In this document: positions 24,069-32,066 of the stretch, one piece after another | Layout: each line of letters begins with the position of its first letter | Position numbering within the stretch: position 1 is the first letter of the stretch | DNA from: a virus | Strand: one strand, 5' to 3' | DNA: 48,057 bases | IMG/VR virus record: IMGVR_UViG_3300048672_001038 | Coordinates: 1 to 48,057 of that record | The notes under the pieces: generated by a model | Database searches by the model: none | What the model saw: the letters and a program-made list of their open reading frames with translations, nothing else | What the model was told of the DNA's origin: nothing | Position numbers and translations under genes: made by a program

Positions 24069-24126
24069 AGTTGCTGCGTGTTTTGCAGTGTTTGTATTAT
24101 GCGGTAGTTCGGAAATTAGTGCAAGG
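24069..24126 (-). promoter_or_regulatory. promoter, duplicate of the cas promoter
   Basis: TTGCAC at 24119-24124, 17-bp spacer, CATAAT at 24096-24101. Identical over 58 bp to the cas operon promoter. It drives the gene at 23431-24045. Confidence 0.8.
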
Positions 24127-24146
24127 GTTGTTACGCTTTGTTACTT

Positions 24147-24458
24147 TTAGCCTTTCACCACCGGCATTTCAATCGTCTTCGGGAACATGGTCGGGTACAC
24201 AGTTGTGAGGTCATACGCATCACGGAACTCCGTGAGACTGTAATAAGTCTTTGTCACATCAGTAGACGGCCAGTACAGGATAATTGTGTGGCGGGCGCCA
24301 TATTCGGATGACTCAACCGAAACTTCAACCCATTCAAACACTGCCGTAAAACGGGTTTGTACAAATTCAGACATGTCAAGTTGAGCATGCACTTTGATGA
24401 TTTGTTCAAATTTGGTGTACAGTTCGGCGGCTTCTTCGTAAGGGAGAATCTTGGGCAT
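24147..24458 (-). CDS. hypothetical protein, 103 residues
   Basis: Not recognised. The ATG at 24458 is preferred over the in-frame GTG one codon earlier because AGGAG stands 6 nt upstream. The protein has a helical N-terminus (YEEAAELYTKFEQIIKVHAQ) and a beta-rich middle with many aromatic residues (RHTIILYWPSTDVTKTYYSL). It has its own early-class promoter. Confidence 0.6.
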   Translation of the reverse strand: MPKILPYEEAAELYTKFEQIIKVHAQLDMSEFVQTRFTAVFEWVEVSVESSEYGARHTIILYWPSTDVTKTYYSLTEFRDAYDLTTVYPTMFPKTIEMPVVKG

Positions 24459-24485
24459 CACTGGCTCCTGAAAGTTGATGAATGA

Positions 24486-24514
24486 ATTATGCAGTGTATT
24501 GGAATGGATGGCAA
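24486..24514 (-). promoter_or_regulatory. sigma70-like promoter (early class)
   Basis: TTGCCA at 24509-24514, 17-bp spacer, CATAAT at 24486-24491. GTGTAACACCGC stands directly upstream and contains the stop codon of the preceding gene. Confidence 0.75.
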
Positions 24515-24520
24515 GCGGTG

Positions 24521-25006
24521 TTACACTTTTTCAGTGACCAACATACCCGTGAATGCAGGGTCAGCGCACAGCATCAGCCAAGCTTCAAATGCCGCCGGAT
24601 TTGCAAAATACACCCGCCGAGGGCCACTGGCATTAAAAAAGCATTCACTCAGGTAGGTGTCGAAAAATTCATAAATTTCATCATAGAGGATTTGTAAGGG
24701 GAAATAAACCTGCAGAAAAGCATTGTAAGTGGCGAGGCGTTCTTTATATTCCGCCTTAACTCGCTTTCCAACCCGGCCGCGAGGCTCTTGCGGCCGCACA
24801 GGTGGGCGCACTTCAACGTCCGGCCCGAACAGTGTAACCATGTGTTGCCGGCAGCGCTCGAATTCCTTGCGTTTTTCAATAATTTGCTCGTAAATTTTCT
24901 TCGCGGTTGTTGCCGCCGACGCAATCTGCATTACGGCTTCCTCTTTAGTTTGGGTTTCCGCAACGAATGCCGTAGTATTACCAAAAACGCAAACAAACTT
25001 AGACAT
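24521..25006 (-). CDS. hypothetical protein, 161 residues
   Basis: Not recognised. Begins with a beta-like MSKFVCVFGNTTAFVAE, then a long helix (ASAATTAKKIYEQIIEKRKE), a Pro/Arg-rich linker near residues 66-86 (VRPPVRPQEPRGRVGKR) and a helical, aromatic-rich C-terminal half. The linker suggests two domains. It ends in EKV followed by the stop that is part of the next promoter element. The ribosome site is AGAGG. Confidence 0.6.
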   Translation of the reverse strand: MSKFVCVFGNTTAFVAETQTKEEAVMQIASAATTAKKIYEQIIEKRKEFERCRQHMVTLFGPDVEVRPPVRPQEPRGRVGKRVKAEYKERLATYNAFLQVYFPLQILYDEIYEFFDTYLSECFFNASGPRRVYFANPAAFEAWLMLCADPAFTGMLVTEKV

Positions 25007-25044
25007 GAAAAACCTCTTTTGAGTGGTGAGTTGCTGATGAGGGT

Positions 25045-25073
25045 ATTATCAGGCCGGGAATGCCACATGGCAA
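25045..25073 (-). promoter_or_regulatory. sigma70-like promoter (early class)
   Basis: TTGCCA at 25068-25073, 17-bp spacer, GATAAT at 25045-25050. GTGTAACACTGC lies directly upstream, as at 24509 and 16553. It drives the gene at 24521-25006. Confidence 0.75.
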
Positions 25074-25079
25074 GCAGTG

Positions 25080-25385
25080 TTACACTTTGTTACTCATTAG
25101 TTCAGCAAACCATTCAAGCCACGTCACGATTTGACCGTACATCATAACGGGATGTCCATCAATTTCCGCCCGGTCATGGAACAGTTCAAGTTTTGAATTG
25201 GCTCCAATGCTAAATGTCAAAGACCATTGTTCAATTAGCAGGTTAATTTCTTGGGTTTCAGCAAGGCCGTCCATCGACAGTCCTTTAATGTTTTTATAAG
25301 CCAGTTGCTCAAATACTACTGACTTACAGGATTGGGTATAACTTCCGTCAAAACAAATTGACGATTTGGTAATGGTGATAAGCAT
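25080..25385 (-). CDS. hypothetical protein, 101 residues
   Basis: Not recognised. A beta-rich N-terminus (MLITITKSSICFDGSYTQSC) leads to a helical C-terminal end (IVTWLEWFAELMSNKV). GGGGAG precedes the ATG, 5 bp after the upstream gene, so the two form an operon. Confidence 0.6.
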   Translation of the reverse strand: MLITITKSSICFDGSYTQSCKSVVFEQLAYKNIKGLSMDGLAETQEINLLIEQWSLTFSIGANSKLELFHDRAEIDGHPVMMYGQIVTWLEWFAELMSNKV

Positions 25386-25390
25386 TGATT

Positions 25391-25591
25391 TTACTCCCCT
25401 CTAACGCTTCGACGTTCTTGATAGATGTTATAACTCAGGTCAACCCATTCATCCCAATCTGATTGGACAATTTCATTGGTATCTTCAATTCCTTTTTCCT
25501 GCATCAAATTGAACATGATAGATGCTTCCCAAATAGTAGCGTCACCCATCATTTCGCTCAATTGGTAAAGGTTAATGTCTGCAAGTTTCAT
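25391..25591 (-). CDS. hypothetical protein, 66 residues
   Basis: Not recognised. Acidic and helical (LADINLYQLSEMMGDATIWE, ending in VRGE). A good AAGGAAA ribosome site precedes it. It is first in a two-gene unit with 25080-25385. Confidence 0.55.
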   Translation of the reverse strand: MKLADINLYQLSEMMGDATIWEASIMFNLMQEKGIEDTNEIVQSDWDEWVDLSYNIYQERRSVRGE

Positions 25592-25622
25592 GTCGTTTCC
25601 TTATTCCGTGAATGCTTGATTC

Positions 25623-25685
25623 TTAACGGTCGGTGTGAAACATCACATCGGGCCGACCCTTCATTCTTGTAACGCGAATGTCCAT
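25623..25685 (-). CDS. possible 20-residue micro-protein
   Basis: An ATG at 25685 with AGGAG 5 nt upstream opens a frame of 20 codons (MDIRVTRMKGRPDVMFHTDR). It is very basic and too short for statistical support. TACAAT at 25709-25714 could be its -10 box. Listed because the ribosome site is strong. Confidence 0.3.
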   Translation of the reverse strand: MDIRVTRMKGRPDVMFHTDR

Positions 25686-25842
25686 AAAATCTCCTATGTT
25701 GATGAAGCATTGTAGCATAGTCTAATGCCTGTATCACCGCTAAAACGGCCCAGGCACGATTTATCCGTCATCTATGCGCACAGATTACCTTGCCCCTGAA
25801 ATAATGCGTCAGCGGCCGATTTAGACCGTTTACAGCCCCAAT

Positions 25843-25866
25843 AAAAAAGCACCCCGAAGGGTGCTT
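25843..25866 (-). terminator. intrinsic terminator
   Basis: Stem AAGCACCC / GGGTGCTT with TTCG loop on the minus strand, followed by T6. It ends the gene at 25870-26067. Confidence 0.9.
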
Positions 25867-25869
25867 CAC

Positions 25870-26067
25870 TTAGAAAGATTTACGATGCCACATCGCTTGC
25901 GTCACATCACCCATTTGTAGATAGCGATTAATGATTCGCTGATTGTTTTCAAATTCAGCAGTCCAAAACTCGACATCTTCAATCGTCTGCGGCTTCTTGC
26001 TTTCAATGTAAAGTTCCAGTTCAGACTTGTAGGTAGGCGTGAAAAGGTTCGTCAGAAATTCAAACAT
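25870..26067 (-). CDS. hypothetical protein, 65 residues
   Basis: Not recognised. Helical, with aromatic residues (MFEFLTNLFTPTYKSELELY, EFWTAEFENNQRIINRYLQM). AAGGAG lies before the ATG. It is a stand-alone unit with a promoter at 26109-26137 and its own terminator. Confidence 0.6.
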   Translation of the reverse strand: MFEFLTNLFTPTYKSELELYIESKKPQTIEDVEFWTAEFENNQRIINRYLQMGDVTQAMWHRKSF

Positions 26068-26108
26068 GTGTTACTCCTTAAAAATGTTGCACTGCACAAC
26101 TATTTAGA

Positions 26109-26137
26109 ATTATAACACAGGGTTTACCCGATGTGAA
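26109..26137 (-). promoter_or_regulatory. sigma70-like promoter
   Basis: TTCACA at 26132-26137, 17-bp spacer, perfect TATAAT at 26109-26114, minus strand. Drives the gene at 25870-26067. Confidence 0.7.
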
Positions 26138-26194
26138 GTGTTATGTGTTCCGAATTGCGTTTTAAGTGGCATGTTTTGTTAATCAGGGCGACCG

Positions 26195-26376
26195 TTACTC
26201 TGCCGGGTCTGGGGCAAAGTTAATGGTCAGGCTGACAAGTTGACCATCATCTTGCTTCGTCCATTCGACACTTTCAACGTGATGCCCATATGGTTCGGAA
26301 TAACTGAAAGAGGGAGCGGGCAATATGCCGCACCGTTGTTATCTTGATTTGCTACTTTAAGTTCTTCATGATGCAT
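26195..26376 (-). pseudogene. small gene split by a probable frameshift
   Basis: An ATG at 26376 with GGAG upstream opens MHHEELKVANQDNNGAA, but that frame ends at 26227 after a poor tail. From about codon 17 a different frame gives a protein-like sequence (PAPSFSYSEPYGHHVESVEW, then QLVSLTINFAPDPAE) to a stop at 26195, but has no start of its own. One inserted or missing base near 26325 would join them into a protein of about 60 residues. It could be a decayed gene, a sequencing indel or two separate frames. It fills an otherwise empty 400-bp gap. Confidence 0.45.
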
Positions 26377-26465
26377 GATGAATCTCCAATAAAAAGTTGT
26401 GCTTTCAATGGGGCACGGCTAACCCGGATTTTCCTTACCAGTTTCTTTGAAGGTTAAGGATTTGG

Positions 26466-26825
26466 TCAATATCCTTCGTTTTCAAGCCGTTCAATGCGAG
26501 CCTTTAGTTCAGCAATTTCTTTATCTTTTGCGTCCTCTTTCTTTTTCCGTTTAGCTAAAGCTTGTAATTTCTGCTTTTCCGCTTGCTGACGTAACTTATC
26601 TAGACGAGACTTGTATTCCTCATCGGTTTCCAGTCGGCGCGCGATTAATTCAAAGTAGTCATCATATCCATTATTATACATGATAACGCTAGTTGCATCA
26701 GGGTAACGCAATTTTACCCCATCAAGACGCGACTGTAGATACATAATTGCCTCGGTCATTTCTGTTTCAAGATCGCAAAAATAAACTGCATCTGAACAAA
26801 GTGAAACCCAATTTCTAGCAGACAT
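26466..26825 (-). CDS. hypothetical protein with C-terminal coiled coil
   Basis: 119 residues from the ATG at 26825, preferred because AAAGGAAA stands just upstream. An in-frame start at 26945 would add 40 residues with a weak ribosome site. The N-terminal half is globular (NWVSLCSDAVYFCDLETEM); the C-terminal half is a Lys/Glu-rich coiled coil (KQKLQALAKRKKKEDAKDKE, AELKARIERLENEG). Not recognised. Confidence 0.6.
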   Translation of the reverse strand: MSARNWVSLCSDAVYFCDLETEMTEAIMYLQSRLDGVKLRYPDATSVIMYNNGYDDYFELIARRLETDEEYKSRLDKLRQQAEKQKLQALAKRKKKEDAKDKEIAELKARIERLENEGY

Positions 26826-26986
26826 AAAATTTCCTTTCTGAATATAACACTCGTTTTTGCACTGGTTCGTGTCAACTGTGTTTTCCACCAATCGACTTTT
26901 ACCGAGGTTCTCAGCGAACCAGATTTGATCATCACCTTTACTCATTGCGGAAACCTATTACTTGTTTCTTCGTCATTTTCATCCTC

Positions 26987-27307
26987 TCAAAGGAAGCCCA
27001 TTTCATCGGGCGAACGTTCATTAGCCAATTGTAGCAGAATTTCCCCGTGACACTTTTTCGGCCTACAAAAACAGACTAAATCCCTACCCTTCAACTCCGC
27101 TCGAATTTCTTCTAAAACGGTCGGGCCGACTTTGATAGCATTTAAGAGCCATTCTTTATGCTCTTTTACTGCTTGAACTCTGTTTCTTGTTTCGGTAATC
27201 TCAAATGGATTACCGAACTTAGAAGGCCGACCAATATACACTGCATCTGGCGGAATAACGTCGGTGTGCTTATTCAGTAGCCGGGGCTTCAAAACAAACT
27301 GCTGCAT
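26987..27307 (-). CDS. DUF4326 family protein
   Basis: 106 residues. DUF4326 signature: AVYIGRPSKFGNPFEI near residues 22-37 and DLVCFCRPKKCHGEIL near 75-90. The family is widespread in phages and bacteria. Its fold is thought to be related to nucleotide or nucleoside-processing enzymes, but the reaction is not established. Two conserved cysteines (CFC...CH) may bind metal. It lies in the accessory block with Nudix, macro and deoxyribosyltransferase-like genes. The ribosome site is weak. Confidence 0.8.
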   Translation of the reverse strand: MQQFVLKPRLLNKHTDVIPPDAVYIGRPSKFGNPFEITETRNRVQAVKEHKEWLLNAIKVGPTVLEEIRAELKGRDLVCFCRPKKCHGEILLQLANERSPDEMGFL

Positions 27308-27341
27308 CTTCTGTGGATAGCTGTTAAATGTATGTCACGGA

Positions 27342-27665
27342 TTACCTAGGCTTGCCAAGCAACATGAACACATTCGGGTCGATTTTGATTTGATGCTCTT
27401 TCAAATAGTGCAGGTATCCTACCGGAATAATGTATTGAACTTTCCGGTGCAGAAACTGATATTCCTCTGAGCCATTATGCTCACCACAAATGCGGCAAGT
27501 TGACCAGCCTTTATACGCTCGCCGGGGTTTATCTGAAAGGAACTTGGTAAGCTCCATAACAGTCTGGCGGTACTCACTTCCGGGGTTAGTTTCTATTTCT
27601 GGAAACGGGAATTCGGGATACGTGTTGTTCTTATCGTTGAAATAACCGATGATAACCTGTTTCAC
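27342..27665 (-). CDS. hypothetical zinc-binding protein, 107 residues
   Basis: GTG start overlapping the upstream stop (GTGA), so translation is coupled. The middle has TCRICGEHNGSEEYQF, a CxxC with a following His that resembles zinc-binding motifs of small phage proteins. The end is helical (GYLHYLKEHQIKIDPNVFML). Function unknown. Confidence 0.6.
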   Translation of the reverse strand: MKQVIIGYFNDKNNTYPEFPFPEIETNPGSEYRQTVMELTKFLSDKPRRAYKGWSTCRICGEHNGSEEYQFLHRKVQYIIPVGYLHYLKEHQIKIDPNVFMLLGKPR

Positions 27666-28042
27666 AGCAACCCCTTTGCTTTGAGCTTTTCTTCAAGCTG
27701 TTTCAACTGAATGTAATCCGGGTCATTTTCTAGCTGTTTTGCCTTTTGAATTTCTTCAAAATCATAAATCAAACTGTCAAACTGGTCAGTTTTACCACCA
27801 TGAGCGAAAATAATCCCATCAAGCCATATCAGAAGTTTCAGCTCAAGCGCCGATGCTCCATCATCACCCCAGCCACCACTGAAACCAGCGTTATCACGTC
27901 TAGTCTTGACTGCTGCTAAAGTTCGTTCAACAATGAATTCAATTTTGGCAAGCTGGATCTGGTCAGCCATGTTGTTTCCAATCTCTTTGTCCAGCCCCTT
28001 TAGGAATTGAACTTTTGCGTTAATTTCGTCTACTGTGCTCAT
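27662..28042 (-). CDS. hypothetical protein, 126 residues
   Basis: Not recognised. Mostly helical and charged, with a central GFSGGWGDDGASALELKLLI segment and a Lys-rich end (LKQLEEKLKAKGLL). AAGGAG lies before the ATG. Part of the 27342-29533 run of coupled small genes. Confidence 0.6.
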   Translation of the reverse strand: MSTVDEINAKVQFLKGLDKEIGNNMADQIQLAKIEFIVERTLAAVKTRRDNAGFSGGWGDDGASALELKLLIWLDGIIFAHGGKTDQFDSLIYDFEEIQKAKQLENDPDYIQLKQLEEKLKAKGLL

Positions 28043-28054
28043 TTGACATTCTCC

Positions 28055-28498
28055 TTAATTTGCATACAATTTCAGTGGCTTCCCAGATGGTTGAAAACTA
28101 AGAACATTATCGTACCAAAGGGTTCCTTCTAATGACTCGCGTTTTAGCGATTCACCGGATTCTAAATGAGAGATTTCATCATCAGACGAAACAATCATCA
28201 CGCTCCCATTAGGACACTGAGAAATAATGTTTACCGACTGAGTGATGATTTGCACCTTCTTGAGATTCGGGCAATACTTGATTAGACGTTGAAACAGGCA
28301 TCGTTCTTCAACCATGTTCAGCCATCGTTCAGGATAATAAAACTGAACATGAGTGATGGAATCATCCACACGCATTTCATCAAAGATTTGTGCAAAAACA
28401 CCCATCCCCATGCTCATGAGTTGTTCAAGATTAGGGTCACGCATGTGAGGCCGACGTTGTACCTGAACCTGTAGAGTAAATGGAAAGCTATTAGACAT
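28055..28498 (-). CDS. hypothetical protein, 147 residues
   Basis: Not recognised. The ATG at 28498, 1 bp after the upstream stop, is preferred to a GTG at 28507. The sequence alternates strands and helices (VQFYYPERWLNMVEERCLFQ, NLKKVQIITQSVNIISQCP) in a way that recalls a small Rossmann-like or leucine-rich unit; this is only an impression. Confidence 0.6.
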   Translation of the reverse strand: MSNSFPFTLQVQVQRRPHMRDPNLEQLMSMGMGVFAQIFDEMRVDDSITHVQFYYPERWLNMVEERCLFQRLIKYCPNLKKVQIITQSVNIISQCPNGSVMIVSSDDEISHLESGESLKRESLEGTLWYDNVLSFQPSGKPLKLYAN

Positions 28499-28499
28499 T

Positions 28500-29087
28500 T
28501 CAAACACCCATAATCACATCAAGCTGCACAATCTCGAAATCCGCACCACTGCGCACGGCTTCGACAATTCCCAAAAGGGAATCCTCATCATAATAGCTAG
28601 GATTTAGCAGAATGGTGCTGACGCGCATTCCTGCCTTTTCACCAAAATCGGCAGAGAATGCTTCAAGTGCAGCGACGAGTGCTTGTTCAGCCATGTCGCG
28701 CTTTGCAAGAGCAGCGACGACCTCCGGTCGGGCATTAAATTCCTTTTCTGCAGCATTAATTGTCGCTTCCTCCGTCGCGCGAGCCTTCTGGTAGGCATCC
28801 CACGCCTGCACATCCTTCCGCCCGTTTTTCGGCATCTTTTCACGTCTAACAGCGGCTGCACAAATAATTTTCATCATCTCATTATCAAGCGCCGCCCATT
28901 CCTGATCTGCCAATTCCAGTGCCTTGTCTAGCGGGCGAATTTGTTCAACCGCCATAGCAATTTGCACCATTCGGTTTTTCATTGCGGCTTTAGCCGTTTC
29001 CTCCGATGCGGCCAATGTATGAAACAATTGATGCACCACCGTGGCCTCAACTTGATACTCGGTCCATTCAAAACAGTACAGGTTCAT
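28500..29087 (-). CDS. hypothetical helical protein, 195 residues
   Basis: Not recognised. The ATG at 29087 has AAGGAG 5 nt upstream and is preferred to the GTG two codons earlier. Long Ala/Glu/Lys-rich helices dominate (FHTLAASEETAKAAMKNRM, YQKARATEEATINAAEKEFN, LAKRDMAEQALVAALEAFSA), so a coiled-coil or rod shape is likely. Coupled to the Cys-rich gene upstream. Confidence 0.6.
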   Translation of the reverse strand: MNLYCFEWTEYQVEATVVHQLFHTLAASEETAKAAMKNRMVQIAMAVEQIRPLDKALELADQEWAALDNEMMKIICAAAVRREKMPKNGRKDVQAWDAYQKARATEEATINAAEKEFNARPEVVAALAKRDMAEQALVAALEAFSADFGEKAGMRVSTILLNPSYYDEDSLLGIVEAVRSGADFEIVQLDVIMGV

Positions 29088-29089
29088 TT

Positions 29090-29533
29090 TCACTCCTTCT
29101 TTTCAGCACGAATTTTCTCAAGAGTAGCCTTGAGCAGCCTAATCATCGGCTTGGGGTCGTTGTTATCAACCAGTTGATTATAAGGCGATTCATGGCTACA
29201 AAGCAAACTCTCATCATCAATCTCAGAGTCACATGTAACCCCCATATGCTTGTTAATGGCACAAGTATCGCAATTAATGTTGTAGGCAAACATGTTCTTT
29301 TGACACAGCGCACACGATTTTTTATCAATGAAAAACTTTGAGCCAACAAAGCCAACAAAAATGCCTCCTGTGTGAAGACATTCGCCATCCAAATAAAGAC
29401 CATGTGCTTGCACATTCTCAGGGAGCAAACCTTCCCACTTCTTAAGAGAATGCATTGTCGCCATTTCGTCTGTTGCGACGGCTTCAGATGCATTGATAGG
29501 GTAGAACTTTTCTTTCCAAGATTTCATCGACAT
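29090..29533 (-). CDS. Cys-rich phage protein, paralogue of 13091-13606
   Basis: 147 residues. Shares SWKEKFYPINASE, HSLKKWEGLLP, NVQAHGL, SCALCQ, a second Cys set (NCDTCAINKHMGVTC) and a C-terminal DPKPMIRLLKATLEK with the protein at 13091-13606. The four paired cysteines suggest a zinc site. Function unknown; the pair shows gene duplication across the genome. GGAG precedes the ATG. Confidence 0.7.
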   Translation of the reverse strand: MSMKSWKEKFYPINASEAVATDEMATMHSLKKWEGLLPENVQAHGLYLDGECLHTGGIFVGFVGSKFFIDKKSCALCQKNMFAYNINCDTCAINKHMGVTCDSEIDDESLLCSHESPYNQLVDNNDPKPMIRLLKATLEKIRAEKKE

Positions 29534-29600
29534 TTTTTTCTCCTTACCAGAGATTAGTGCTCAGTAGTCTGAATGAACTGGAGTGTAAAACAGATTCATT

Positions 29601-30530
29601 TTAAGCCTTTAGAACAGCCTTCTTCAGACCGTTAAGTTTCTTTACAAGCAGCGAATTTGCATGAAAATCTGTAACGAATTTATCAATCGCAGCGATGATG
29701 TCTGCACGGGTTTCCACCTGTAGTGGAGTAACCAGATTATCAAGGTACTTGCATGTCTTTTTCAAGGCAACAGCAACGGCATTACGCGAGGCGATAGCAT
29801 TTTGCAGGGAGAGAGGGCGGTTGGATGTATTAGACGATTGCATGTATGCACTGATATCCGGACAAATGGATTTCAGATAATGCAGTTTACCATAAATCAT
29901 GATTTCATCAAATTCACTCGAACCCTCACGAAATACTACTACTACATCTTCAGGCGCAGCATAAACGGCTGCATCGGTTTGAAACTTTGCTTTATGCATA
30001 GTACCATACCCGTTCTTTTCCGCCCATTCCGTCAAACCGTCTCGGATATGTTTCGTCGGTGAATAACTATATAGAAAATCCGCATCCAGGGCAGTATTCG
30101 GGATGGGAGTCAGATACGGTTCATCCGTGATGGGTAGAAAGCCTGCACGAACAAGTTCTACAGGCTCCCATGTGGTGACGGAATTATCGACGCGATTCCA
30201 TTCCGCGATAGTAGCTTCATATTGCAGGCGGTCTTCCCGTGTCAGCCATTCAAAATCGCCATCATCCGAATGCACCGATGTATGTTTAGCATACGCGGGT
30301 TGTTGAATCTGTTGCCCAAATTCGAGTGCAGTTAGTGTTCGGCCAGTTTTACTGTGGGTGAAAGTGGGGACAGTACGCACGACTTTCTTTTCAACAACTG
30401 ACGAGAAAGAAAACGAATACTGTGCACCAAACGAAAACACAATTTCTTGCCCGTCAACCCGGTACTCACCGGGAACGTTGCTGGCAATACCTGCATCTTT
30501 GGTAACTTGATAGATAGTAAGCTTATGCAT
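29601..30530 (-). CDS. hypothetical protein, 309 residues
   Basis: Not recognised. The N-terminal third is beta-rich (EYRVDGQEIVFSFGAQYSFS), the middle is mixed and the C-terminus is helical (IIAAIDKFVTDFHANSLLVK). The longest unknown gene of the accessory block. AAGGAA precedes the ATG. No catalytic motif is evident. Confidence 0.6.
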   Translation of the reverse strand: MHKLTIYQVTKDAGIASNVPGEYRVDGQEIVFSFGAQYSFSFSSVVEKKVVRTVPTFTHSKTGRTLTALEFGQQIQQPAYAKHTSVHSDDGDFEWLTREDRLQYEATIAEWNRVDNSVTTWEPVELVRAGFLPITDEPYLTPIPNTALDADFLYSYSPTKHIRDGLTEWAEKNGYGTMHKAKFQTDAAVYAAPEDVVVVFREGSSEFDEIMIYGKLHYLKSICPDISAYMQSSNTSNRPLSLQNAIASRNAVAVALKKTCKYLDNLVTPLQVETRADIIAAIDKFVTDFHANSLLVKKLNGLKKAVLKA

Positions 30531-30618
30531 GTTGGTCGTTCCTTAAAAAATAGTGCCTTAAACAATGGTAGTACGGCGATTTCCCTTAGGGAAGAAAACC
30601 ACACTGAAAACCGGGAAG

Positions 30619-31278
30619 TCAACCCTTCTTACTTTTTGTAACGATTTTACCCCAAGCCTCTCGCAATGCTCGTTCAGCAGAAGCATGGTCAATCATGGAG
30701 AAGTCGGCGTTTACACTGAGTTCAAAATCACAATGGTCATTGGTATCATCTTTACAATAGATGGACAACGACTGCCATTCGTAACCATAGGACTCCAGTG
30801 CGCCACCATAATAGAACTCGGCCATACTACCACACTGCGGGCAAATGAATTCAGGTTCCTGCTTGACAGAAACTGCATTACCACGTTTCCATGCATAAAA
30901 CCGGCCGAAAGCGGCGTTATTGTATTCATGGAAAGCACCTGAATCGGCTGTGGTGAATTCCCACTCTGGAGAAAATTCACAATTGATGCCATCTTCAATT
31001 GACCACCGATGCGGATGGGCGTTGTGGTTGATAGCGCCGTTATAGGCATAGGTGGACACCAAGAAGCCCGATTCTTCCGCTTCATAAATCAGGGTGAAAT
31101 CCTTTTCTGCAAATTGCATGCCGGTTTCTTCAAACACTTCCCTGACCAGTGCTTGCAAATTTTCTTCACCATCATCAACCTTCCCTCCCGGAAAACCAAT
31201 GGCAGCACTGTTCCGGCGAGTAGTTGACAAGAATAGGAAATTGTCAGTCGGGATGATGGCACAGACGGCACGTTTCAT
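30619..31278 (-). CDS. Nudix hydrolase with inserted zinc ribbon
   Basis: 219 residues. The Nudix box is perfect: G32-x5-E38-x7-R46-E47-V-F-E50-E51-T-G53, which binds the metal and cleaves X-linked nucleoside diphosphates. The C-terminal half has CPQC (147-150) and two later cysteines (175, 183), a zinc-ribbon pattern seen in some NADH-pyrophosphatase-type enzymes. The substrate could be ADP-ribose, NADH or a damaged nucleotide; the sequence does not decide. It directly precedes the SprT-like gene. AAGGAG is upstream. Confidence 0.85.
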   Translation of the reverse strand: MKRAVCAIIPTDNFLFLSTTRRNSAAIGFPGGKVDDGEENLQALVREVFEETGMQFAEKDFTLIYEAEESGFLVSTYAYNGAINHNAHPHRWSIEDGINCEFSPEWEFTTADSGAFHEYNNAAFGRFYAWKRGNAVSVKQEPEFICPQCGSMAEFYYGGALESYGYEWQSLSIYCKDDTNDHCDFELSVNADFSMIDHASAERALREAWGKIVTKSKKG

Positions 31279-31974
31279 TCAATTCTCCTTAAAGGTGTTA
31301 AACATTTCCAGACTCATCTTGTACTGCTTTCCGGCAGTTGTTTGGCAGACAAGCGGGAATTTACGCTTACGCGGATGATGTTCAACAATGATAACACGGC
31401 CTGTGGCCGGCAGGTTAACAATCTTGTTCAAAAACGGATGATTTGCATCGGCAATTTCATGCTGACTCATTTCCGTCGAGGGCAAGTCAACCAATTGATA
31501 ATTAACATGCTTGCGCAGGATACGATAGATTCGCTTAAAACCTGCGCCATGCCCGGCGCGCATTTGCCCAACCACATCACCGTGACCATGATATTCAGGG
31601 ACGTTACTCATATACGCCACCCGAATTTGTTCACTGCGCATCACTGAGAACTGGAACGCATGTGCCAGTTCATGTGCGACCAGCACCTTAATACACGACT
31701 CCCAATGGCCGGTCGTAATGCCGCCAATCGTCAAATCGGCGTTATAAGACGCGTATTCTTGAAAGCCAGAGGTTCCGTTGAGAAACCGATGTAAAGCGAA
31801 CTTCACATACGGCTTACCATTTTTGTATCCACCGCGTGAACGATGAACACCGGCAGCGAAAGTGTACGCAACTTCGACATCCCATTCAACACTAAAAAAT
31901 TCCCTGATGAATCGAACCTGCTCATCAATTTCTTCGAGCAGGTAGGTCTTCAGGTCAGCTTGTGTCGGAATCAT
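31279..31974 (-). CDS. SprT-like zinc metalloprotease
   Basis: 231 residues from the ATG at 31974. This start is preferred because a promoter (32006-32034) overlaps the longer version from 32022. HELAH at residues 101-105 is the zinc-binding HExxH motif, and HGAGFKRIYR (142-151) supplies the third ligand region, as in SprT/Spartan proteins. Such proteases cleave DNA-protein crosslinks or other DNA-bound proteins. The C-terminal part ends in a basic strand (HHPRKRKFPLVCQT) that may bind DNA. Followed directly by the Nudix gene. Confidence 0.8.
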   Translation of the reverse strand: MIPTQADLKTYLLEEIDEQVRFIREFFSVEWDVEVAYTFAAGVHRSRGGYKNGKPYVKFALHRFLNGTSGFQEYASYNADLTIGGITTGHWESCIKVLVAHELAHAFQFSVMRSEQIRVAYMSNVPEYHGHGDVVGQMRAGHGAGFKRIYRILRKHVNYQLVDLPSTEMSQHEIADANHPFLNKIVNLPATGRVIIVEHHPRKRKFPLVCQTTAGKQYKMSLEMFNTFKEN

Positions 31975-32005
31975 GTGAAGCTCTGGTTGCGTTGCTATGG
32001 AATGT

Positions 32006-32034
32006 ATTATGCCCGAATGCATTCATGCTGGCAA
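32006..32034 (-). promoter_or_regulatory. sigma70-like promoter for SprT-Nudix
   Basis: TTGCCA at 32029-32034, 17-bp spacer, CATAAT at 32006-32011, minus strand. Its location inside the longer possible N-terminus decides the SprT start. Confidence 0.7.
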
Positions 32035-32044
32035 CAGAAAGACC

Positions 32045-32064
32045 AAAGCCCCCGTAGGGGCTTT
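32045..32064 (-). terminator. intrinsic terminator
   Basis: Stem AAAGCCCC / GGGGCTTT with a 4-nt loop; the minus side continues GGTCTTTC. It ends the methylase-nuclease operon. Confidence 0.7.
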
Positions 32065-32066
32065 CA

